Of a stretch of DNA of 64,000 nt, positions 55,133 to 61,830 are shown piece by piece. Each line of letters opens with the position of its first letter. Within the stretch, counting starts at the first letter, position 1. Source of the DNA: Paeniglutamicibacter antarcticus (lineage in GTDB: Bacteria; Actinomycetota; Actinomycetes; Actinomycetales; Micrococcaceae); contig NZ_CZJT01000116.1 in NCBI RefSeq assembly GCF_900010755.1, positions 20,457-84,456 of the forward strand. Reading direction: 5' to 3'. The translations under genes were made by a program, and so were the position numbers. The notes beneath the pieces were generated by a model that worked only from the letters and a program-made list of their open reading frames with translations, did no database searches and was not told where the DNA came from.

Positions 55133-55876
55133 CTAAAGGACTGGTGCCACCAAGTCGACGTGGAGTGAGTATTCGGCCAGCAGGTCGGCGGTAAACCGTT
55201 TGACCGTGTAGCCCGGGAGCAAATCATCCGCCGCACCCACGGTTCCCGGATCCATCTCGATCTCCATGGCACGGTAAACATCGTCAAGCACGCCGCGGAT
55301 CGGTACGGAATCCTCGATCACAAACACGCTGGAAAACAACCAGGCGCCGGCGACCACACGCTGCGCGGTGCCCACCAGCTTGATCGCATGACGCGTTGGT
55401 GACTGGGCATCGGGCACACCATGCACGCTGAACTCGCCAGGGCAGTACTCCCCCGGGATTTCACCCACCCGGGCGTCGATACCTCCGCGGCGCAGGGCGT
55501 TGGCATAAAGCTCACCCAGGACCTTGAAGCGCTGCTGGTGCCCGAGCATTGCCTCATCGGCGGGTTCCACATGGTCAACGATCAACGTTCCGCGGTGATA
55601 GGCAGCCGCCCGCCCGCCGGCCTTGCGGACCACCGGGGCAAACCCGTGTTCACGCGATTTTTCCACTGCCGTCTCGTAGCCGGGCAGCCGCACGTCGCGT
55701 TGACCAAAGGCCATCGTGGGATCCGGGGTGTAGAGCCGCAGCGTGGCCGGGCGCAGCCCCGCGCGCACCTGGGACAGCAGCTCGGTTCCGCCCGTCAGGT
55801 CGGCCGCGGGGTCTCCTGTGGGTTGGTCATGCACCACGCGCAGCGTGTTTTCGGCAGCTGGATTCCATAGGCTCAT
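55133..55876 (-). CDS. lipoate--protein ligase family protein (BPL/LPL fold)
   Basis: A 247-aa protein of the biotin/lipoate ligase catalytic fold. The family's RRxxGG-like motif appears as VRKAGGRAAAYHRGTLIVDHV, and GEYCPGEFSVHG plus the terminal-site KLVGTAQRVVAGAWLFSSVFV (with the invariant Lys in HAIKLVG) are in order. The start at 55876 drops a 45-residue upstream extension. It may salvage lipoate or octanoate onto dehydrogenase E2 subunits. The gene stands opposite a kinase gene. Confidence 0.8.
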   Translation of the reverse strand: MSLWNPAAENTLRVVHDQPTGDPAADLTGGTELLSQVRAGLRPATLRLYTPDPTMAFGQRDVRLPGYETAVEKSREHGFAPVVRKAGGRAAAYHRGTLIVDHVEPADEAMLGHQQRFKVLGELYANALRRGGIDARVGEIPGEYCPGEFSVHGVPDAQSPTRHAIKLVGTAQRVVAGAWLFSSVFVIEDSVPIRGVLDDVYRAMEIEMDPGTVGAADDLLPGYTVKRFTADLLAEYSLHVDLVAPVL

Positions 55877-55906
55877 GGCCTCGATTCTAGGTCCGCGGGC
55901 ACCCCA

Positions 55907-56524
55907 GTGGATAATGGGTCGGTGCCGCAACAACAAACACCCCTGATTTTGCTCGGTGGAGCCTCCGGATCCGGAAAGTCCTACCTGGCCCAGCTTTTTG
56001 GCAAGCCCCACTTGGAGCTCGATAATTTCTACCGGGAACTAGCAGAACACACGCCCGAGTCCCCTTTGCCGCAGACCCCCTATGGGGAGGTCGATTGGGA
56101 CCACCGCGGGACCTGGAATTGCGACAAGGCCGTGGATGGGATCATCGAACTGCTCGAAACCGGGCAGACCCAGGTCCCCAATTATTCGATCAGCACCTCC
56201 AGCTACGACGGCACCCGGCCCGTGGAGCTCAACGGCGGCCCGCTGGTTGCCGAGGGCATCTTTGTCTCCGAGGTACTGGCCCCGTTGCGCACGCTGGGAG
56301 TCCCCGTGCAGGCGTACTACATCGATGTTTCACCGGTCCTGACCGCGCTGCGGCGCTTCGTCCGCGATGTGAAGGAACGCCGCAAGCCGATTGGCTTCCT
56401 GCTCAAGCGCGGCTACGCACTCTTCCGCGCCGACCAGCAGATCCGTGCCACACACCTGCAGGCAGGTTTCGTGCCCATGAAGAAGAAATCGATCAGGGCC
56501 CTGCTGGCCAACCCCGCCCGCTAG
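55907..56524 (+). CDS. uridine kinase-like P-loop ATPase
   Basis: A 205-aa protein with Walker A ILLGGASGSGKSYLA, the acidic HLELDNFYR (uridine-kinase-type DxDDF region), EVDWDHRGTWN, and a lid-like segment VRDVKERRKPIGFLLKRGY. It resembles the uridine kinase/phosphoribulokinase superfamily. GTG start at 55907; a GTG at 55922 is also possible. The substrate is not certain. Confidence 0.78.
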   Translation: MDNGSVPQQQTPLILLGGASGSGKSYLAQLFGKPHLELDNFYRELAEHTPESPLPQTPYGEVDWDHRGTWNCDKAVDGIIELLETGQTQVPNYSISTSSYDGTRPVELNGGPLVAEGIFVSEVLAPLRTLGVPVQAYYIDVSPVLTALRRFVRDVKERRKPIGFLLKRGYALFRADQQIRATHLQAGFVPMKKKSIRALLANPAR

Positions 56525-56625
56525 CAAATCATCCTCCACTCCTCTTGACCAGTGCTCCGGGTCGGGCTCCAATGGGATCATGAGTCCCGGAGCCCCCGCA
56601 GCCCCGGGTCCTCGACCAAGGAGGT

Positions 56626-57234
56626 GTGGCGGTGCTCGTTCAAACGTTAGGTTTGCTGGCCCTGCTGGTGGGCGTGGCCACCGTCTGGCTCGCGATCACC
56701 AAATCCACCCATGACAAGGATCCCGACGCCAAGTTTTGGTATGGCTTCACCGGATTTTTCGTGATGGCCCCGATCCTCCTGATCACCGTACTCATGGACC
56801 GCAAGTTCGGGGTGCTGGCCATGCTCCTGGTCGTTGCGGCCTGCCTGGTGGCCGGCAATCTCGCCAACCGCAACGTTGCACAACGGGCCTCCGCGTACTC
56901 GACTTCCATGCTGGACGCCGAGTACGCTGCACTCGGCACGCGCCAGGATTCGGTGCTCAGCGCCTGGTGCCGCTACGAGTTGGATCCAGCCGCGGCCATT
57001 GATTTTCCGGCCATGAACGATGTCACGGTCCCGGAGGTTTCGGCCCTTGCCACGGCATTTGCCGAGGCCGAGAGATTGCGCCGGGAACCAAGATCCCCGG
57101 CCTCCGGGCACGCCGCTTCCGGCTACCTTCAGGCAGTGTGCCGTTTGGAAACGGCATTCCGACGGGCAGAACACACAATCATCAATCCCTCGGAGTCAAC
57201 CGGGGCGCGTTCCCTTGGAAGCGGACCCGGCTAG
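56626..57234 (+). CDS. hypothetical membrane protein
   Basis: A 202-aa protein: helix 1 (VQTLGLLALLVGVATVWLAI), short KDPDAKFWYG loop, helices 2-3 (FFVMAPILLITVLM; VLAMLLVVAACLVAGNLA), and a ~120-residue cytoplasmic helical domain with GYLQAVCRLETAFRRAEH. AAGGAGGT precedes the GTG start. I do not recognise the family. It is convergent with the MFS gene (4-bp overlap). Confidence 0.7.
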   Translation: MAVLVQTLGLLALLVGVATVWLAITKSTHDKDPDAKFWYGFTGFFVMAPILLITVLMDRKFGVLAMLLVVAACLVAGNLANRNVAQRASAYSTSMLDAEYAALGTRQDSVLSAWCRYELDPAAAIDFPAMNDVTVPEVSALATAFAEAERLRREPRSPASGHAASGYLQAVCRLETAFRRAEHTIINPSESTGARSLGSGPG

Positions 57235-58517
57235 GATTCCTGGTTCCCGGTATCCGGCCCGGGGCGCCGGGAACCGCGCAGTTGACCCGAGCCCAGGGCT
57301 AGGGCTGCAATTCCTATCAAGGCGGCCGCACACACGCCGAGTGAAACCTTGGGACCAGCGAATTGTGCCAACAAGCCCAGCGAAAAGTTGCTCAGCAGCA
57401 GGGGCACGCTTTGGGCCAGGGCGACGACTGCCTGCACCCGCCCAAGGTGCGTTGGCGGTGTCCGACCGAGCAGGAGCGGGCCAATATGCGTGCTGAACAG
57501 GCCGGTCCCGAACCCGATGAGTGCGCCGGAGGCAAGTAACGGACCCTGGCCGGGAAACACCGCCAAGCCAAAGACCCCCAGCGCGGCGGCAGCAAGTCCG
57601 CAAGCCCCGGCAATCCCGGGCCGGGCAAGACCGCCGGAAACCAGCACCCAGATGGCGACCGCCGCCGTGCATCCGGCCGAGACCCCAAACACGAGCCCGA
57701 CACGCGTCGGTTCCCATCCATGCTGCCGGGCCAGCACCGGAAGCAGGAGAGAAACCACGGGAAGCAGGAAAGCTGCACAGCCCATCAGCATCAACAAACC
57801 CGGCCTCAGCAGCGGATCCTGCAGGGACAGACGCAGGCCATCCGCCTCATCTTTGCCAAATTTTCGTTTCGGCCCGATGGCGGGTGTGCCGGTTGCGGGT
57901 ACGCCGTCGCCGGCGTGGGATTGGTTGTTTGCGGGCCGGATCAGCAGCAGCAACACGAACATCGCGGCAAATGTCGCCGAGTTGATGACAGCTGCGGCAA
58001 CAAGCCCGAACGATGCCATGATCAGTGCACCGATCGGTCCGCTCAGCACTGCGGAAAGTTGGGCGCTGATCTGCCTCGCCGACATCGCCTGCGCAAGCCG
58101 TGCATCGGGCACCAACCGGCGGGGCATGGATCCGGCGGCCGGCAGGTAGAAGGCATCGACCACGCCGAGCAGGATCGCAAAGCCGACCAACAACCAGGGG
58201 CCGGGACCCCACACCAGCAGCGCACCGGCGAAGGACCCCGTCATGATCGTCATCACGGCATCGCCCGAAAGCATCACCCGCCAGGCGCCGACCCGGTCAA
58301 CCGCAGCGCCACCGATCAACAGCAGCAGCGTCCGCGGAAGGTTGATGGCCGTGAGCACCAAGCCGGCAAAGGCCCCGCCATGGCCCGCCGCCACCCACGC
58401 CATCGAAAACCCCATGACCTGGGTGCCCAGCGAGGCAAGTGTCGACCCTCCCAACCACGCCCAATAGCGGTAGGGAATTGCTGGCGCAGCGTTTGTGAAT
58501 GCCAACCCCGCACTCAA
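57231..58517 (-). CDS. MFS transporter (EntS/drug-efflux-like)
   Basis: A 428-aa, 12-helix MFS protein, with the loop 2-3 motif reduced to GGAAVDRVGAWRVML and the later PRRLVPDARLAQAMSARQISAQLS typical of the MFS_3 (EntS-like) exporters. The start overlaps the stop of the upstream merR-like gene by 4 bp, so the regulator and pump form an operon, typical of drug-responsive efflux. Confidence 0.85.
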   Translation of the reverse strand: MSAGLAFTNAAPAIPYRYWAWLGGSTLASLGTQVMGFSMAWVAAGHGGAFAGLVLTAINLPRTLLLLIGGAAVDRVGAWRVMLSGDAVMTIMTGSFAGALLVWGPGPWLLVGFAILLGVVDAFYLPAAGSMPRRLVPDARLAQAMSARQISAQLSAVLSGPIGALIMASFGLVAAAVINSATFAAMFVLLLLIRPANNQSHAGDGVPATGTPAIGPKRKFGKDEADGLRLSLQDPLLRPGLLMLMGCAAFLLPVVSLLLPVLARQHGWEPTRVGLVFGVSAGCTAAVAIWVLVSGGLARPGIAGACGLAAAALGVFGLAVFPGQGPLLASGALIGFGTGLFSTHIGPLLLGRTPPTHLGRVQAVVALAQSVPLLLSNFSLGLLAQFAGPKVSLGVCAAALIGIAALALGSGQLRGSRRPGPDTGNQES

Positions 58518-59554
58518 GGACGATTCCGGCGGATCGGCATCAAGACCGAAAACGAGCCCGGATGATCGGTGCGTCGAATCGCCAGCGGGGCAACGGGCCC
58601 GTTGACTTCAAGGCTCAGTTGACCGCCCCCAACAGCCTCCACGGCTTGTGCAAGATAGGCAGCGCCCAAGAGCAGCGCCTGTTCGTTACCGGTTTCCGCA
58701 TCGGGATCCAGCGTGAGCTGGCCCTCCGGGTCGATTGCCACCAGCCATCGGGCGGAGTCGGGGTCAGAGCCAAGGGTGCGGCGCAACCATTCCCGGTCCA
58801 CCTCGGCCCTGGAGCCGCCATCATGGCTCGAGGTCAGGTGGCTCAAATCAGGGAAATCAACGTCCAGCAACTCGCACACCAAACCCCTCCCACCCAGGAC
58901 CACGTGAAGTTCGGCGGTGAAAGTGAGGCTGGCTTCGCCGTCCTCCCGGAGCACTTCAAGAAGTTCATCCACGCAGGACCCCGCCAGGACCCCGCGGAAA
59001 TCAAATGATTCGGATACTGCTTTGACGGTGCAGAATGCTGCCCTGAACCGGTCGGTCGCCGCCAGGTTCACCTGTCCACCGGAAACCTCGAACAAGACTC
59101 CCTGCAGCGCCGGATAGTCCTTGTCTTCCCCGATGGCGAAGCGCACCGAATCCAGGGCACTGCGTAGCTCGTGCGCAGCCACAGTGAGCGTGCGTTCAAG
59201 CTTGCCCGGCGCGGGGTTGTCCCAACAGGCCTCAATCTGGCTGATCTTGGCTTTCGCCGATGCCAGACCTTGTTCAAGGCGCACCACATGCTCATCCAAG
59301 ACCTCGCGCAACACCTTGCCGTCGCCTTGGTGCGTGAGGATGGTGGATATTTCCGGAAGCGCCAGCCCGACACGGCGCAACACGGCAATCAACTCGGCAG
59401 TCCGGATTTGGGATGGGGAATACCATCGGTACGCCGACGAGGGATCGACCCACACCGGAGTCAACATCCCCACGCGGTCGTAGAAGCGCAATGCGCTCAC
59501 ATTTAAGCCGCTTTGACGTGCGACGTCTCCGATACTGAAGAGTTCTTTGTCCAT
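58514..59554 (-). CDS. MerR family regulator fused to a sliding-clamp (DnaN)-like domain
   Basis: A 346-aa protein. Residues 1-115 are a MerR HTH and coiled-coil (FSIGDVARQSGLNVSALRFY, YRWYSPSQIRTAELI, VVRLEQGLASAKAKISQIEA). Residues ~120-346 resemble two domains of DNA polymerase III beta: LQGVLFEVSGGQVNLAATDR (clamp fold with the TDRFR motif) and a clamp-like end, APLAIRRTDHPGSFSVLMPI. In place of the usual MerR effector domain, a clamp fold probably binds a drug or DNA (inference). It is coupled to the downstream MFS gene by a 4-bp overlap. Confidence 0.85.
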   Translation of the reverse strand: MDKELFSIGDVARQSGLNVSALRFYDRVGMLTPVWVDPSSAYRWYSPSQIRTAELIAVLRRVGLALPEISTILTHQGDGKVLREVLDEHVVRLEQGLASAKAKISQIEACWDNPAPGKLERTLTVAAHELRSALDSVRFAIGEDKDYPALQGVLFEVSGGQVNLAATDRFRAAFCTVKAVSESFDFRGVLAGSCVDELLEVLREDGEASLTFTAELHVVLGGRGLVCELLDVDFPDLSHLTSSHDGGSRAEVDREWLRRTLGSDPDSARWLVAIDPEGQLTLDPDAETGNEQALLLGAAYLAQAVEAVGGGQLSLEVNGPVAPLAIRRTDHPGSFSVLMPIRRNRP

Positions 59555-59651
59555 GTTTCAAGGATGAGCCCTCAACCTGCTTCACTGTCAAACACTCTGC
59601 CGCTCGAGACCTCACGTTGGGCCGGCGCGGTGCCAGCTTGGTGCCGCATTC

Positions 59652-59674
59652 GACTCCACTACGTCGTTGGAGTC
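59652..59674. terminator. hairpin downstream of the 142-aa hypothetical gene
   Basis: GACTCCA (59652-59658) pairs perfectly with TGGAGTC (59668-59674) with a 9-base loop, 8 bp after the stop of the minus-strand gene ending at 59682. No long T-run follows in either direction, so it is a weak candidate. Confidence 0.45.
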
Positions 59675-59681
59675 CACGGTT

Positions 59682-60110
59682 TTAGGGGATGGCGAGCTCA
59701 CGAAGCCGGTCTGCTGCGTGCCGGAACTCGGCAATCCCGGTCTTGGAGATGCCGGCGTCCGGACCCTGGGAGATGAACTTCAGGTCGTCAATCAGACCGG
59801 CCAGGTGGTCCTTTGCCTCGCGCACGGCGGAGGAAAGCAGCGCAACGGCTTCGGCCTGCACCTCAAGGTAGGCAAATTCGGAGACTGACATATCGACGGC
59901 CCAACGGGCGATGACCGGCTTGTCCAAGGGTTCCGCGAGAGCTATCCACGCCTTGGTGAATTCGAAGTAGGGTTCTGCGCTATCCGTGATCCGGTGATAA
60001 TCGAAGGCTTCCAGCAACATGGCCGGCGGCTGCTGAAGCGCCAGCGTGGCGGCAACATGCGGGTCCTGGGACTCGATCGCCGCAATGATCGGCGCGCTGG
60101 GCACTGGCAT
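59682..60110 (-). CDS. hypothetical protein (142 aa)
   Basis: An all-helical-looking soluble protein (AAIESQDPHVAATLALQQPP, FEFTKAWIALAEPLDKPVIA, LEVQAEAVALLSSAVREAKD). No domain recognised. Codon use is regular, and the frame is the only one open over this interval, so it is probably real. It is the last gene before the recombinase module. Confidence 0.6.
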   Translation of the reverse strand: MPVPSAPIIAAIESQDPHVAATLALQQPPAMLLEAFDYHRITDSAEPYFEFTKAWIALAEPLDKPVIARWAVDMSVSEFAYLEVQAEAVALLSSAVREAKDHLAGLIDDLKFISQGPDAGISKTGIAEFRHAADRLRELAIP

Positions 60111-60233
60111 GGTTTCGCTACTCCGTTTAGGTTCCCCCCGGCAACGACTTGTTTGCCCTTTCCATCAGGCTACTGCACAAAATATTGTGCTCGCTTGTTT
60201 ACGATCTTCGCCTACGCAGTAAAGCATGCACTG

Positions 60234-60249
60234 TTGCATAAAATGCAAC
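60234..60249. repeat. inverted GTTGCAT pair (2-bp spacer)
   Basis: GTTGCAT (60234-60240) and ATGCAAC (60243-60249) form a perfect 7-bp inverted repeat. The same heptamer recurs in the longer pair at 60349-60387, making it a probable recombinase- or HTH-binding unit at the edge of the module. Confidence 0.6.
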
Positions 60250-60348
60250 TGGATACGTATTCATCCGTAGCCAAATGCCCCAGAGCTCGGGAAGCAGTGC
60301 TTGCAATTTCAGCCTAGCCATTGTCATGTCGAAATGACCATTGACAGT

Positions 60349-60387
60349 TGTTGCATCTATTCATACAGTCATCGATTAGATGCAACA
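60349..60387. repeat. 11-bp inverted repeat overlapping the recombinase start
   Basis: TGTTGCATCTA (60349-60359) and TAGATGCAACA (60377-60387) are perfect inverted arms with a 17-bp spacer; the right arm contains the ATG of the recombinase gene. Either it is the module's crossover/attachment site or an operator through which the small HTH protein or the recombinase represses itself. Confidence 0.65.
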
Positions 60388-61489
60388 TTTCCTGGACGTC
60401 AGCAACCTCCGGCAAGTGCTATCGCGCGATTCCGGAACCGCGGCCCTTCACCCCGACGAAGCGGTCTACGAATCGATGCTCGGCTCCTGGGAACAACAAC
60501 AGCGAAGCCGAAGCCTGGCCGAGGCCACCATTGCGAGCCGCACCTCCGTCGTCAGGCGCTTCGGAGAGTATGCAGGTTCCTACCCGTGGCAGTGGCAAGC
60601 GTCAGACTTGGACGAATACACAAGCCACATGCGTTCCAAACGACTCGCGCTTTCGACCATCAGGCAACGGCAAGGAATTTTGCAGGTTTTCTGCAACTAC
60701 CTGGTCAGTCCCGACTATGACTGGGTGGAGATTTGCGAGGCCCAGTTCGGAGAAACGCCGTCCCAGATCTGCCTGCCCTGGAACACCACAAAACACGTCG
60801 CAGACTACGAAGGTCTCCCGGCCAGGCGAGCACTGACCTTCGATGAGATCGAGACATTATTCAACTACGCCGACTCCCGAGTCGAAACAGCAATCCGCGA
60901 TGGTCGCAAGGGTGCGCTGGCAGCACTTCGCGACGCCCAGATGTTCAAGACCGCCTATGCCTTCGGCCTGCGCCGGGCCGAACTGCGAGGCCTGGACCTA
61001 CACGACCTGCACGCGAACGCACGCGTCCCCCAGTGGGAACGGTACGCCGCCATGCATGTTCGATGGGGCAAGGCGAACAAGGGAAGCGTGCCGAAACGCC
61101 GGACCGTCCTGCTCGTTCCGGAACTGTCATGGTGGATAGATGGCATGAGGCAATGGGTCTACGAAGGCAGGGCGTTGTTCTTACCCGGTGACCTGCCGGC
61201 GCTCTGGCCCACCGAACGGAAGAGTCGCGTCTCCCTGGAATACATCGACCGACGATTTACGACCCTGCGGCGCAAAGCCGGCCTCGACCCCGCACTGACA
61301 TTGCATTGCCTGCGCCATTCCTATGTCACGCACTTGATCGAATACGGCTACGCCGACCGATTCGTCCAAGAACAGGTCGGACACCAACATTCCTCAACGA
61401 CGGCCATCTACACCTCCGTCAGCGGCGACTACAAGAACCGAATCCTTGCGGACGCATTGGGCCGCTTCAACACCCTGGAGGTACCGTGA
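60380..61489 (+). CDS. tyrosine recombinase/integrase
   Basis: A 369-aa site-specific recombinase. The N-terminal core-binding domain (~35-120) has RTSVVRRFGEYAGSYPWQW and TIRQRQGILQVFCNYLV. The catalytic residues are in place: Arg198 (AFGLRRAELRGL), His309-x-x-Arg312 (LHCLRHSYVTHLI), His335 (VGHQHSSTTAIY) and nucleophile Tyr344. It is most like TnpA-type recombinases of Tn554-family elements. The start overlaps the right arm of an inverted repeat. Its stop TGA overlaps the GTG start of the next gene. Confidence 0.92.
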   Translation: MQHFLDVSNLRQVLSRDSGTAALHPDEAVYESMLGSWEQQQRSRSLAEATIASRTSVVRRFGEYAGSYPWQWQASDLDEYTSHMRSKRLALSTIRQRQGILQVFCNYLVSPDYDWVEICEAQFGETPSQICLPWNTTKHVADYEGLPARRALTFDEIETLFNYADSRVETAIRDGRKGALAALRDAQMFKTAYAFGLRRAELRGLDLHDLHANARVPQWERYAAMHVRWGKANKGSVPKRRTVLLVPELSWWIDGMRQWVYEGRALFLPGDLPALWPTERKSRVSLEYIDRRFTTLRRKAGLDPALTLHCLRHSYVTHLIEYGYADRFVQEQVGHQHSSTTAIYTSVSGDYKNRILADALGRFNTLEVP

Positions 61490-61830
61490 GCAAACGTGTT
61501 GAGACCGTGTGGAACCTGCGCCGACTGATGGCCGATCAGGGACTCTTCAAGACCACCGAGTTGATTCCCCTGCTGGAGGAGTACGGCGTCAGCCTCTCCC
61601 GGGAGCAGGTTTTCCGGCTGGTGACCCAGACACCCGAGCGGGCGAACCTGAGCTTCATCGGGGCGGTGTGTGCCGCACTGAATTGCGCTGTCTCGGACCT
61701 GATTGAGGTTCGCGTCGTGGAGGAGAAGCCCGTCGTGAACGCCACCGAGCAGACCCAGGGCTCCATCGGAAACCTGCGACCTGTACCTGCGAGGATCCAC
61801 CGCCCGCCACAGCCTCCCCAAGACAAATGA
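61486..61830 (+). CDS. small XRE-type helix-turn-helix protein of the recombinase module
   Basis: From GTG 61486 a 114-aa protein: TVWNLRRLMADQGLFKTTEL, then an HTH_26-like Cro/CI fold (VSLSREQVFRLVTQ, SFIGAVCAALNCAVSDLIEV), and a proline-rich tail (RPVPARIHRPPQPPQDK). The start overlaps the recombinase stop and the stop overlaps the next ATG. It is the size of TnpC of Tn554 and could repress the module or set recombination directionality (inference). Confidence 0.85.
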   Translation: MSKRVETVWNLRRLMADQGLFKTTELIPLLEEYGVSLSREQVFRLVTQTPERANLSFIGAVCAALNCAVSDLIEVRVVEEKPVVNATEQTQGSIGNLRPVPARIHRPPQPPQDK

